Of a stretch of 64,000 bases of DNA, positions 1 through 8,930 are shown piece after piece. The translations under genes were made by a program, and so were the position numbers. The notes under the pieces were generated by a model. The model did not search any database. It saw nothing but the letters and a program-made list of their open reading frames with translations, and was not told the DNA's origin. How positions within the stretch are numbered: the first letter of the stretch is position 1; the number at the start of each line of letters is the position of its first letter. Origin of the DNA: Halomonas sp. 7T (GTDB lineage Bacteria > Pseudomonadota > Gammaproteobacteria > Pseudomonadales > Halomonadaceae). Location of the stretch: the NCBI RefSeq assembly GCF_025643255.1, contig NZ_CP087112.1, forward strand, positions 62,001 to 126,000, in the 5' to 3' direction.

Positions 1-838
1 GCGTGTTTTCAGCCTCTTCTCTTCGCGCAAGGCTTTGCTGGCGTGCCAGCTCTTGTGTCTCATGGTCATGCAACGTTTTACGACAGCCCAGCAGGGCTTG
101 GTGAAAGCGTTGTTCCTGCTCCATAGTGGGCGGATGTTCCAGATGTTGCCATTCACGCTCCAAATGCCGGAAACGACCGCCATACAGCGGCTCCCAAGGT
201 GCTTTGGCATGCTTTTCTAACTGCTGAAGCAGCTGCTCTCGCTGGTTTTGCTGCTCGGCAAGCCACTCGGCATTGTTGCGGGACTGCGTCAGCTTTTCCC
301 GCGCTAGGCGTACGACCTGGCGATCCCGTCGCGCTTCTTTAAGCAGCCGCTTGAGATTTTCTTCATTCTCAATGCGCTGGGCCGCCTGGTGGCGTACAGC
401 TGCGACGCCGTTATGGCACGCTTGATGCGTAAGGTCTTGTTCGTCACTCAGCTGCTCAAGGGCGGTGAGGCGCAAATTGAGATTGTCGCCTTTTAAAGCG
501 ATGGCGTTGAGCAGCCGAGGTTCTGACAACTTGGCGACCAGGGCTTGGCGCTGAGGTAGGTCAGCGTGCCCTTCTGTGCCGGTTAACCGTTGGCAGGCAG
601 CATTGAACCACGCTTCATGCTGTGGGTGATGAGCGTAGCCGTCCACAACGCCTTGAAGATCATCAAGGGCTAATAGCGCGGCAAGCTGTATATCATGGTC
701 GCTATCTTGCGCTAACGCCTGTAGCGCGTCGCGCTGTGCGGGTTGCTGTGGGTCTAGCTGGTTGAGTGCCTTAAGACGCACCTCGGGATCTGGGTGTTGC
801 CACCGAGGTGCGAACAGGCGTCGTAACAGTCCGTGCAT
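1..838 (-). CDS. DUF349-family protein, partial (C-terminus outside window)
   Basis: The reverse strand is open from an ATG at 836-838 to the window edge, giving about 279 residues. The N-terminus reads MHGLLRRLFAPRWQHPDPEV and continues with short HEAT-like helical segments (VRLKALNQLDPQQ). A long charged coiled-coil region follows, then a tryptophan-spaced block with WEPLYGG and LEREWQHLE, which is typical of DUF349 repeats. No function is established that I can name. It diverges from minC. The family call rests on the W-spaced charged helices only. Confidence 0.7.
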   Translation of the reverse strand, partial: MHGLLRRLFAPRWQHPDPEVRLKALNQLDPQQPAQRDALQALAQDSDHDIQLAALLALDDLQGVVDGYAHHPQHEAWFNAACQRLTGTEGHADLPQRQALVAKLSEPRLLNAIALKGDNLNLRLTALEQLSDEQDLTHQACHNGVAAVRHQAAQRIENEENLKRLLKEARRDRQVVRLAREKLTQSRNNAEWLAEQQNQREQLLQQLEKHAKAPWEPLYGGRFRHLEREWQHLEHPPTMEQEQRFHQALLGCRKTLHDHETQELARQQSLARREEAENT

Positions 839-1019
839 GGATCATCCTGCTAAGAGGTGCGGAGTGTGAAAAAATTCAGACATCGATGAGCAGGCGGTTG
901 CAGTCCTGGTCGCTGTCGCTTAGCTTTGCCTTAGCGCTGTGAGTTTTCCAGCGAGTCACAACGCAAAGCGCGAGATTGCGCTACCCTTATCTTACCTGAA
1001 CATGACATGGAGTTCGGCC

Positions 1020-1775
1020 ATGAGCCTCAACGCCAACAGTGCCGACATAGCCTTCACCTTCAAGGGCGGCATGCTGCCGATGACCGTCATGGAGCTAAAT
1101 AGTGCTGACCCGGAACATATACGACGTCAGCTAGCGGGTAAATTGTCGCAATCCCCTGCATTCTTTCAGCATACACCGGTTGTGCTGAGCGTGGAAAAAC
1201 TTGATGAACCGCACTTAGCGCTTGAGCGTATTTGTGCCGTATGCCGGGACCATAAACTGCTGCCCGTTGCCGTGCGAGGGGGGGCCGAGCCTGTGCGCCA
1301 ATCCGCATGGGCACTGGGGCTAGGCTGGTTTGCCCCGATAGAAGAGGGCCGAACCAAACCCTTAGAAAGCGTTAGCCGGATGGCAGAGCCAGAAGCAGCA
1401 GATGAGTACGCTGCAGAAGAATCGAAGGCTCAAGAGAGCGTGCCGGTAGCCACGCGGCTCTATCGCGGCACGGTTCGCTCTGGGCAGCAGGTCAGTGCGG
1501 CAGAGGGGGATCTGGTAGTGGTGGGTGCGGTTAACGCAGGCGCTGAAGTGCTGGCAGCAGGCAGTATTCATGTGTACGGAGCGCTGCGAGGCCGTGCGCT
1601 GGCAGGCATTCATGGGAATACTCATGCAGGCATTTATTGCCGAGAACTGGACGCCGAGCTGCTCTCGGTGGCGGGTAATTATAAGCGGCTGGAAGATATT
1701 GATTCGCAGCTGCTGGGCCGGGCAGCAGAAGTCCATTTTGTAAAAGAGCAGCTGGAAATTAAACCATTAGGTTAA
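1020..1775 (+). CDS. minC: Septum site-determining protein MinC
   Basis: MinC is the FtsZ-assembly inhibitor of the Min system; MinD recruits it to the membrane so that Z-rings do not form at the poles. The 251-residue protein has an N-terminal MinC_N domain (from about residue 8, AFTFKGG), a linker rich in Glu and Ala, and a C-terminal beta-helix domain from about residue 140 (LYRGTVRSGQQV, then GDLVVVGAVNAGAEV and GNTHAGIYCRELDAELLSV). I chose the ATG at 1020 because GGAG lies 7 bases upstream. An in-frame GTG at 939 would add 27 residues without a clear ribosome site. It is first in minCDE, 157 bases before minD. Confidence 0.95.
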   Translation: MSLNANSADIAFTFKGGMLPMTVMELNSADPEHIRRQLAGKLSQSPAFFQHTPVVLSVEKLDEPHLALERICAVCRDHKLLPVAVRGGAEPVRQSAWALGLGWFAPIEEGRTKPLESVSRMAEPEAADEYAAEESKAQESVPVATRLYRGTVRSGQQVSAAEGDLVVVGAVNAGAEVLAAGSIHVYGALRGRALAGIHGNTHAGIYCRELDAELLSVAGNYKRLEDIDSQLLGRAAEVHFVKEQLEIKPLG

Positions 1776-1932
1776 GTCGTCTGCATGAATGTGCGTTGAT
1801 GTTTCATGCCTAGCGACGTCGCACGCGCTATCCGTTAAAGTGTGCCCGGTTGATGACATTGACGTGCTCGTTAAGTGCAGGACGAATTGAGAACAGCGTC
1901 CGCCGTATACGACTTCAAGAAGGAAGTGACTC

Positions 1933-2751
1933 TTGGCCAAAATTATTGTAGTGACCTCAGGTAAAGGGGGGGTCGGTAAAACCACTAGTGCAGCTGCCAT
2001 CTCGACCGGGCTTGCCCTGCGCGGCAAAAAAACGGTGGTGATTGATTTTGATGTGGGGCTGCGAAATCTCGATTTAATCATGGGCTGTGAGCGTCGAGTG
2101 GTTTACGACCTGGTAAACGTTATTCAAGGCGAAGCAGCCCTTAACCAAGCGTTGATTCGTGATAAGCGTGTCGAGAACTTATTTATTCTTCCCGCGTCCC
2201 AAACCCGTGATAAAGATGCACTCACCCAAGAGGGCGTTGAGCGGATTTTGGAGCAGTTGAAAGAGGACTTCGACTTCATTTTGTGTGATTCGCCAGCCGG
2301 TATTGAGCGAGGCGCCCAGTTAGCGATGTATTTCGCCGATGAAGCGATTGTCGTCACCAATCCTGAAGTGTCGTCGGTGCGTGATTCTGACCGTATTCTG
2401 GGATTGTTAGGTTCTAAGACCCGGCGTGCTGAACAAAGCCTCGATCCGGTGAAAGAACATCTGCTGATTACACGCTATAACCCGTCGCGGGTAACCTCGG
2501 GTGACATGCTGACACTGGAAGATATACGTGAAATTCTTGCCATTGATCTGTTGGGTTTAATTCCTGAATCAGAAGCTGTGCTGCGTGCCTCTAACCAAGG
2601 GGTGCCGGTGACTCACGATGCCTCAAGTGACGCGGGTCAGGCGTATACCGATACCGTATCACGCTTGCTTGGGGAAGAGACGCCGCTACGCTTCCATGAA
2701 ATGCAGCGCAAAGGCCTACTTAGCCGCATGTTTGGGGGTAGTCGTCGATGA
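1933..2751 (+). CDS. minD: Septum site-determining ATPase MinD
   Basis: MinD is the membrane-binding ATPase that carries MinC and oscillates pole to pole under MinE control. The 272-residue product has the deviant Walker A motif GKGGVGKTT at about residues 10-18, with the signature lysines 11 and 16, a [10 protein letters not shown] segment, and a C-terminal amphipathic membrane-targeting helix ([12 protein letters not shown]). The start is TTG at 1933, with AGGAAG at 1921-1926. The stop overlaps the minE start (ATGA). Confidence 0.97.
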   Translation: MAKIIVVTSGKGGVGKTTSAAAISTGLALRGKKTVVIDFDVGLRNLDLIMGCERRVVYDLVNVIQGEAALNQALIRDKRVENLFILPASQTRDKDALTQEGVERILEQLKEDFDFILCDSPAGIERGAQLAMYFADEAIVVTNPEVSSVRDSDRILGLLGSKTRRAEQSLDPVKEHLLITRYNPSRVTSGDMLTLEDIREILAIDLLGLIPESEAVLRASNQGVPVTHDASSDAGQAYTDTVSRLLGEETPLRFHEMQRKGLLSRMFGGSRR

Positions 2752-2999
2752 AACTGCTGGAGTTCTTGAAGCGTGAGCGCAAGAAATCCGCCTCGGTGGC
2801 CAAAGAACGTTTACAAATCATCGTGGCGCATCAGCGTAGTCAGCGTGGTCAACCTGACTATATGCCGATGCTTGAGCGCGAACTGCTGGAAGTGATCCGT
2901 CGTTATGTCCATGTGGACGATAATGCCATTCAAATTTCGCTGGATAGTGAAGATAACTGCTCGGTGCTTGAGCTGAACGTAACGCTGCCGAAAAGCTAG
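2748..2999 (+). CDS. minE: Cell division topological specificity factor MinE
   Basis: MinE stimulates MinD ATPase and drives Min oscillation. The protein has 83 residues, close to the usual 85-90. The N-terminus ([11 protein letters not shown]) matches the membrane-binding helix, and the segment [13 protein letters not shown] is the conserved MinD-contact region, followed by the dimerisation domain ([13 protein letters not shown]). It overlaps minD by four bases, so the two are probably translationally coupled. Confidence 0.96.
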   Translation: MKLLEFLKRERKKSASVAKERLQIIVAHQRSQRGQPDYMPMLERELLEVIRRYVHVDDNAIQISLDSEDNCSVLELNVTLPKS

Positions 3000-3094
3000 G
3001 CAGGATAGCGTACTTGGCGAGGGCGGTGGTGCGGCGCGAGGGGTTGCGGTTGTGCTAGGCTTGAGTTTTTCATTGCCCAGCGGAGTGCTTTTTC

Positions 3095-4588
3095 ATGGCG
3101 CCACCTAATGCCGCCCCTGTCAGCTTTCTTTGGCATGATTATGAGACATTCGGAGCCGACCCTCGTCGTGACCGGCCCGCTCAGTTTGCGGCGCTGCGCA
3201 CCGATGCTGACCTGAATGAAATCAGTGAGCCAATAGAGCTTTACTGCAAGCCTGCCGACGATTACCTGCCGCATCCGGCTGCCTGTTTAATCACTGGTAT
3301 TACGCCTCAAAAAGCCCAGCGCAAAGGCCTTCCCGAGGCTGAGTTTGCCGCGCAGGTTCAAGGGTATATGAGTGAGCCGGGAACCTGTGTGGTGGGCTAC
3401 AACAGCCTGCGGTTTGATGATGAGGTTTCTCGCCACTTGTTTTACCGTAATTTGCTTGATCCTTACGCACGGGAGTGGCAAAACGGCAATTCCCGCTGGG
3501 ATTTGATTGATGTCGTGCGCGCTTTTTATGCGCTGCGACCCGCAGGCATTGAGTGGCCGTTACGGGACGACGGCGCCCCCAGTTTTAAGCTTGAGGATCT
3601 AACGGCGGCAAATGGTATCGCCCATGAGGGCGCCCACGATGCGGTTGCCGATGTGCGCGCAACGATTGCCTTAGCGCGGCTGTTAAAATCGCGTAACCCC
3701 AAGCTGTTTGATTATTTACTCGGGCTTAGGGGTAAGCGTGCTGTTGCAAAGCAGCTCGATTTGCCCAGTGCTAAGCCGGTTTTACATATTTCTCGCCGCT
3801 ACCCGGCTAGCCGTGGCTGCAGCGCCTTGGTAGTGCCGCTGGCTGAACACCCTTCTAACCCTAATGGCGTGATTGTTTACGACCTAAGCGTTGATCCCAG
3901 CGAGCTGCTTTCCATGAGCGCTGAGCAGATTCGTGAGCGGGTATTTGTTAGCCAGCAGGATCTTTCTGAGGGCGAAACACGTATTCCGCTGAAGGTTATC
4001 CATATCAACCGCTGCCCGGTGGTGTTTCCAGCGTCGGCGCTAAAAGATGTCGAAGGCCCGCAGAAAGGCGCATATGGCGTTATTGTTGAGCGTTTAGGAC
4101 TGGATGTGGAGGCTTGCCGCCGCCATTGGAAAACCCTTCGCGACGCGAGCGGCGTGGCGCAGAAAGTGGCCGAGGTGTTCAGTGCACCTTACGAGGATGC
4201 GCCGCACGACCCTGACCTGATGCTCTATTCGGGCAGTTTTTTCTCTGCGGCAGACCGCCAACAAATGGAGCGGGTGATGGCGATGGAGCCTTGGGACTTG
4301 GTAGGCCAGCGTTTTGCTTTCCAAGATCCCCGCTTGGAGGAGATGCTATTTCGCTATCGCGCACGAAGCTACCCGGAAACCTTGGAAGGTGAGGAGCGCG
4401 AGCAGTGGGAAGCGTTTCGCTGGATGCGTATCAATGACCCGGCCATTGCAGGCTTTACACTGAAATCCTTTGCGCGGGAAATTGAGCGCTATAATCAGCA
4501 GTCGCTGACAGAGCGCGAGCGCCAGATACTCGAAGAATTGGTGATGTACGTTGAGGCAATGATGCCAGCCCAGGCGTTCGACGCCTGA
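3095..4588 (+). CDS. sbcB: Exodeoxyribonuclease I
   Basis: Exonuclease I degrades single-stranded DNA 3' to 5' and acts in recombination and mismatch repair. The 497-residue protein (E. coli about 475) begins with the DnaQ-like exonuclease domain. ExoI motif is HDYETFG (about residues 13-19; Asp and Glu are metal ligands), ExoII is in YNSLRFDDEV and ExoIII in HDAVADVRATIALA. The SH3-like and C-terminal helical regions of the family follow. It starts with ATG 95 bases after minE and converges on the M16 protease gene. Confidence 0.95.
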   Translation: MAPPNAAPVSFLWHDYETFGADPRRDRPAQFAALRTDADLNEISEPIELYCKPADDYLPHPAACLITGITPQKAQRKGLPEAEFAAQVQGYMSEPGTCVVGYNSLRFDDEVSRHLFYRNLLDPYAREWQNGNSRWDLIDVVRAFYALRPAGIEWPLRDDGAPSFKLEDLTAANGIAHEGAHDAVADVRATIALARLLKSRNPKLFDYLLGLRGKRAVAKQLDLPSAKPVLHISRRYPASRGCSALVVPLAEHPSNPNGVIVYDLSVDPSELLSMSAEQIRERVFVSQQDLSEGETRIPLKVIHINRCPVVFPASALKDVEGPQKGAYGVIVERLGLDVEACRRHWKTLRDASGVAQKVAEVFSAPYEDAPHDPDLMLYSGSFFSAADRQQMERVMAMEPWDLVGQRFAFQDPRLEEMLFRYRARSYPETLEGEEREQWEAFRWMRINDPAIAGFTLKSFAREIERYNQQSLTERERQILEELVMYVEAMMPAQAFDA

Positions 4589-4593
4589 GCTGG
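4565..4593. terminator. Hairpin between convergent sbcB and M16 protease genes
   Basis: CCAGC and GCTGG flank a second inverted pair, CAGGCG (4571-4576) and CGCCTG (4582-4587), with loop TTCGA. The structure spans the sbcB stop codon and lies 8 bases from the end of the opposing gene. Neither strand shows a T-run, so it is not a classical intrinsic terminator. It may only block 3' exonucleases or run-through. Confidence 0.35.
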
Positions 4594-4600
4594 GAGGTGG

Positions 4601-7444
4601 TTAGCGCGCGTCGAACGGCTTGCGCGCTTCGCGATAAGCACTGATGTCGCTGGGCGCGTCGCCGGGATTAAAGCGAATATCTAGTTGGCGTGATAGAAGC
4701 TCCGGCCATAGCGCTTGAAGCTCCTCAACGCGTACGTTGAGGGCAAGGGCTGCTAACTGCTCGCGGCGGTCAAAGCGCACCTCATCGAGCGCCGTGGCCT
4801 GCCAAAAGCGGTTGGCCATGCCTTGCAAGCTGGTGTCCCGCTGGCGCAGGCGGTCGTGAACCGCTTGGCGGTGGGCAGTCAGCTCGTCATTGCTTAACGC
4901 GTTCAGGCGTTCTTCTGCGGCATTCATAAAGGCATCCATCCGCTCGGCTATGGTGCCGCTATCCACATCGGGTGACTGCACGATCAAGCCGATGCCCGGC
5001 GCTTCCAGCAGCGGTGAATAGCCCGCGTTAACGATATAGCCGAGCTGCTCTTCGGTGCGCAGCTGCTGGTAGAACGGCGTGTCTAACCACTGAGCCAGTA
5101 CGCTTAAACGCGCTTGCTCTTCAATGCTGGTGTTGCGGCCTTGCAGATAGCGCAGCACCAGCGACTCCTCGCGGGTACTGTGAGGGTGTAACACCACCGG
5201 CTCTTCGCTCACTTCCAGCGGTTGCAGCGGCGGAATGTCGTCACGTGTCAAACGCGGGGTGAGCGCGCCACGGATCAGGTGGGCCTGTTCACGCGCTTGC
5301 TCTGTGTTGAGGTTGCCCACCGCCATTGCGTCGATATACAGGCTATCCAGAAAGCGCTGCCGGAAATTTTCCAAGTGGTGCTGCTCCAGTCGATGGCTCG
5401 CTTCCAACAACTCCGTTGTCGTCCACTGGGGAGTGAGCAGTGCTTCGCCGAGCGCGCGGCTAGCCTGACCAGTGAGCGATGCTTTGGGCGCGTTGCGCCA
5501 CTCCCGCTGAAGCTGATAGCGCACTCGCTCAAACTCGCTGGGCGAAATGTGGGCCGTTTTCAACTGCTCAATAGTTTGTTCGATCAGCGGCGTTTGGCCA
5601 TCGCGCCAGCCAGAAAACGACAGCGTCATACCGCGGGCATGGGCGTAAGCGCTGAACGACTGCCCTGCGAGCCACGCGGGGTAGAGCGATTCATTGAGGC
5701 TATCGTTGAGCCAGCCCGCTAGCAGGCGCGTCAGTACCGCTTCTTCAGCGGAGTAGCTGGCGCTGGGGTGCTGTAGGCTCACCCGCCACTCCACGCTGGG
5801 CGTGTTGAAACGGCTATCCTGCATGTGCCAAGCGGTAAAGGTTTCGGCGTCTAGCAGGACATTGGGCTGTTCATCTTGCCCTTCCAACAGCGCTAAATCG
5901 CTGGCGATAAAAGGGTTGGGCTCCGGTAGTGCTAAGCCGCTGAGCGCTTGGCCTGGCTGTGTAGGCGGCTGTTCTCTCCACTGAGTGTTAAACCAGGGTG
6001 ATACGGTGTCACTCTCGACATCGGGTGCCGAGTAAAAACGCAGCATGTTGTCGGGGGTGAGTGCTTCCAGAAAAATCTGCTGGCGCTCGCTATCCATGCC
6101 GTCCATCCGGTAAGCCGCGTACTGCACATCCTCTACGGGGTAGCGGGAAAGGCTCATGGCTAGCCGCGTCGCTTCTTGCTGAGGAGCGCCATGCTGTTGA
6201 AAGCGGAACGCCTGTTCGCGCAGGTTTTGCTGCTCCTCGTAGCGCCATTGATCCAGACCTGCTGCTTGAATCTGTTCAATAGCGGTAAACAGGGTGGCTT
6301 CAATATCATCCAGCCGCTCCGCCCCACGGGGGGTGAGGCTGATGGAAATTGTGAATAGCGCGTCGTTGCCATCCCCACGACCAACGCCAGCAGAGAGCGC
6401 ATCGGCCAAGCCCGCTTCTCGCAGCACGGACAGCAGGCTGCCATCACCCTCATCGCCCAGCAGGTGAGAGATTAGCTGAGTCGGCTTAGTACGATACTCG
6501 TCAGTGGGGTCGGGAATCGGGAAGTAGAAGCGCAGCTGGCGCCGATCCTGAAGCGACTGACGCTCAATATAGCGGGGTAGGGTGTCGGCATTCACCAACG
6601 GGACATCAATGGTTGGCACGCTAAGGCCGTTATCTGGAATGTCGGCAAATCGCGCCACCACGAGCGCTTCCAGCTCATCCAGGGGCTGAGGGGCGACCAC
6701 CGCTAAATTCATCACATTGGCGTCGTAATGACGATGATAGAAGTCGATGACGCGTTCACGCAGCGTTGCTTCGCCTTCCGCCGGATTAGCGAGAGTTTCT
6801 CGACTGCCGACGGCAAAGCCAGTGGTGGCGTTTTCCGGGTTGAGGAGCTGGTTCAATACATCGTTTTCACGCCGCGACTCATCACGAATCCGGGCCATGT
6901 ATTCTGAGTGAACAATATTGCGTTCGCTCTCTAGCTGGTCAGCATTGAACAGCGGCGATAGAAAAAACGCGCTAAAACGATCCAGCGCGCCCGGTAGCGC
7001 GGAGGGCTCTATGTCAAAAAAGTAGTTGGTGTCCTGCTGGGCGGTAAAGGCGTTGTGTGAGCCCGCGTTGTCGGAAATATATTGCTGGTAGGCGTCCGGT
7101 TCTGGGTAAGGCTCGGTGCCTAAAAACAGCATGTGCTCCAAGAAGTGCGCTAACCCTTGCAGGTCGTCAGGATCCTGGGCGCTGCCCACACGGACGTTCA
7201 TCGATGCGGCGGCTTTATCAGCCTCAGGGTCGCTGACCAGAAGCGCTTGCAGACCGTTTTCAAGGGTAAGCACTCGGTAGTCACGGCTATCAAATGGGCT
7301 GACCTTGGGGGTAACCACCTCGGCAATGGGAGTTTCTTCTGCCAAAACGCTTGGTGATAAACACCAAGCTACGCCAACGGCAAGGCTGAGCAACGCTCGC
7401 CGCGCGGTCATGGGGGGCAGCATTATTTTATGGGGTCGCAACAT
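4601..7444 (-). CDS. Secreted M16 zinc metallopeptidase (pitrilysin/insulinase family)
   Basis: A 947-residue periplasmic protease of the four-domain pitrilysin type. A signal-peptide-like stretch covers about residues 12-35 (ALLSLAVGVAWCL, cleavage near VLA-EE). The inverted zinc motif HFLEH lies at residues 100-104, and the third ligand is probably Glu181 in NIVHSEY, 77 residues later as in pitrilysin. Later (R/Y) substrate-contact segments are visible in the C-terminal half (TEEQLGYIVNAGY). AGGAG six bases before the ATG at 7444 supports this start. The site overlaps the stop of the SRAP gene upstream, so the two form one transcription unit. Confidence 0.9.
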   Translation of the reverse strand: MLRPHKIMLPPMTARRALLSLAVGVAWCLSPSVLAEETPIAEVVTPKVSPFDSRDYRVLTLENGLQALLVSDPEADKAAASMNVRVGSAQDPDDLQGLAHFLEHMLFLGTEPYPEPDAYQQYISDNAGSHNAFTAQQDTNYFFDIEPSALPGALDRFSAFFLSPLFNADQLESERNIVHSEYMARIRDESRRENDVLNQLLNPENATTGFAVGSRETLANPAEGEATLRERVIDFYHRHYDANVMNLAVVAPQPLDELEALVVARFADIPDNGLSVPTIDVPLVNADTLPRYIERQSLQDRRQLRFYFPIPDPTDEYRTKPTQLISHLLGDEGDGSLLSVLREAGLADALSAGVGRGDGNDALFTISISLTPRGAERLDDIEATLFTAIEQIQAAGLDQWRYEEQQNLREQAFRFQQHGAPQQEATRLAMSLSRYPVEDVQYAAYRMDGMDSERQQIFLEALTPDNMLRFYSAPDVESDTVSPWFNTQWREQPPTQPGQALSGLALPEPNPFIASDLALLEGQDEQPNVLLDAETFTAWHMQDSRFNTPSVEWRVSLQHPSASYSAEEAVLTRLLAGWLNDSLNESLYPAWLAGQSFSAYAHARGMTLSFSGWRDGQTPLIEQTIEQLKTAHISPSEFERVRYQLQREWRNAPKASLTGQASRALGEALLTPQWTTTELLEASHRLEQHHLENFRQRFLDSLYIDAMAVGNLNTEQAREQAHLIRGALTPRLTRDDIPPLQPLEVSEEPVVLHPHSTREESLVLRYLQGRNTSIEEQARLSVLAQWLDTPFYQQLRTEEQLGYIVNAGYSPLLEAPGIGLIVQSPDVDSGTIAERMDAFMNAAEERLNALSNDELTAHRQAVHDRLRQRDTSLQGMANRFWQATALDEVRFDRREQLAALALNVRVEELQALWPELLSRQLDIRFNPGDAPSDISAYREARKPFDAR

Positions 7445-7452
7445 TACAGCTC

Positions 7453-8130
7453 CTAGGACACAGCCCAGCGCAGCATTGGCCCGGTCGGGTGAGCACAGGC
7501 CGGTGACTGGTAGGCAGGGTTATTCACATGTTTTGATACCGGGAAAGCGCCTAACAGTTCCAAGGGAGCGGGTGTTAATAGCGCTTCAAGATCGGTTAAT
7601 TCGGTAGAGGGGGCTAGCCAGCGCGTTAATGCTTCAGGCGCAATCGTCACCGGCAAGCGGTCGGTAAGCGACGATAGGCAGGCGTTAGCCGGTACGCTGA
7701 TTAACGCCGTGGAGTCGGTAAACGTGGTGAGCGTGGTGTGATAGCGGCACCAAAGCGCGCCCAATAATAGGGGGGTGCGGGCCACGTGAGTGACCAAATA
7801 GGGCTGCTTGCTGCGCGGCTGCGTTTTCCAAACGTAAAATCCGCTTACCGGTATCACGCAGCGTCTGGCGCTAAATGCGTCGTTAAACATAGCGCGGGTT
7901 TTCAGCGTTTCGGCACGTGCGCAGTGGGGGGCATGGTCAAGCACTTTTAGCCAAGGCGGGGTCAGTCCCCAAAAGAGCGGCTGCAGTCGGTACTTGCCCT
8001 GCTCAAACCGGATGGCTGAAACGGGCTGGCGAGGCGCGAGATTGGGCGACTCAATGAGGGGGTGTGGCGTCTCAAGCGAAGGTGCAAGGTGAGCAAGAGA
8101 GAGGCGTTGCACGTGTAGTCGTCCTGTCAT
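7453..8130 (-). CDS. SRAP-fold (YedK/HMCES-like) protein lacking all catalytic residues
   Basis: SRAP proteins cross-link to abasic sites in single-stranded DNA through Cys2. The 225-residue sequence follows the fold throughout: LFWGLTPPW, ARAET, GFYVWKT, KQPYLV, TDRLPV and FPVSKHVNN align with E. coli YedK as I recall it. All four active-site positions differ. Cys2 is Thr2 (protein begins MTGRL), the Asn of NARxET is Cys70, the Glu of WFEWK is Val100, and the His of HDRxP is Thr156. DNA-contact residues such as Arg72 and Trp101 remain. I read it as a pseudoenzyme that may still bind DNA. I saw no LexA box upstream. The M16 protease gene follows 8 bases downstream. Confidence 0.82.
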   Translation of the reverse strand: MTGRLHVQRLSLAHLAPSLETPHPLIESPNLAPRQPVSAIRFEQGKYRLQPLFWGLTPPWLKVLDHAPHCARAETLKTRAMFNDAFSARRCVIPVSGFYVWKTQPRSKQPYLVTHVARTPLLLGALWCRYHTTLTTFTDSTALISVPANACLSSLTDRLPVTIAPEALTRWLAPSTELTDLEALLTPAPLELLGAFPVSKHVNNPAYQSPACAHPTGPMLRWAVS

Positions 8131-8315
8131 GCCTGTCTCCTTATGCGAAATTGCCCAAAAAGGTGTGGGGAGGCGAGTAGCGATAAGAATGCGGGAATTG
8201 TAGCGTTTTAGTGTCGAAAACAGTGTTCGATGTAAGGTATCCTATATCACCCCTTGCTCACGCTAAAGCGCGATGAGGCATTCTTCCTGTTTGCCGTTGA
8301 CCCTAAGAGATCGCC

Positions 8316-8930
8316 ATGGCCCGTCCTAGACAGCATGCGCCCGATGCCCTTCACGCGCAGGTCATGTACGCTTGTGATGAGTGGTTGGCTAACCAGCCAG
8401 TCCATGGCTTGTCACTGCGTGCCTTGGCCCGAGACGTGGGCTGCGCCCCCAGTACGCTGCTAAAACTGTATGGCAGCTTTAACAACTTATTGCAGCACGT
8501 CAACGTCGAGACGCTGGCACGTTTGCAGCATACCATTACCAGCCTGCCAGCGGACGATCCTGAGCCGTGGCTGCGCTCGCTGGCGCTTGCCTATTGGCAC
8601 TTTGCAGAGCAAGACTGCTATCGCTGGCAGCTGCTGTTTGACTACCCGCTGGCTCAAGAAGGCGAGCTGGATCAGCGTCAAAGTGACTTGATCGAAGCGC
8701 TTTTTATGCAAGTTGAAACGTCATTAAAACAGTATCAGCCCGCGCTGGGTGATCTAGAGGCGCGTCGTTTGGGACGCACTTTATGGGGCAGCGTTCACGG
8801 GCTGGTGCAGTTGGGTTTAAATGAGCGTTTAGGCTACTGGCAGGGGCAGCAGCTTAAAGTAGACGAATTGCTGGAACAGCTCATGAGTACCGTGCTGGCA
8901 GGCTTGCGTCATCGGGAGGCGGCGACGTGA
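8316..8930 (+). CDS. TetR-family transcriptional regulator
   Basis: A 204-residue protein with an N-terminal helix-turn-helix (about residues 30-55: LSLRALARDVGCAPSTLLKLYGSF) and a helical ligand-binding C-terminal domain (LGRTLWGSVHGLVQLGL) of the TetR type. It overlaps the start of the acyltransferase gene by four bases (GTGA), so it probably controls its own operon. The ligand may be lipid-related, but that is inferred only from the neighbour. An upstream in-frame extension is not supported. Confidence 0.85.
   Translation: MARPRQHAPDALHAQVMYACDEWLANQPVHGLSLRALARDVGCAPSTLLKLYGSFNNLLQHVNVETLARLQHTITSLPADDPEPWLRSLALAYWHFAEQDCYRWQLLFDYPLAQEGELDQRQSDLIEALFMQVETSLKQYQPALGDLEARRLGRTLWGSVHGLVQLGLNERLGYWQGQQLKVDELLEQLMSTVLAGLRHREAAT

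Noticed and set aside
939..1019. Longer GTG start for minC
   Set aside because: No ribosome site, and homology begins after the ATG at 1020, which has GGAG upstream.
5222..5722. 166-residue ORF antisense to the M16 protease gene
   Set aside because: No recognisable domain; fully covered by a clear protease gene.
8131..8315. Possible LexA (SOS) box upstream of the SRAP gene
   Set aside because: I looked for CTG-N10-CAG type sites in the gap and found none, so SOS control is not claimed.
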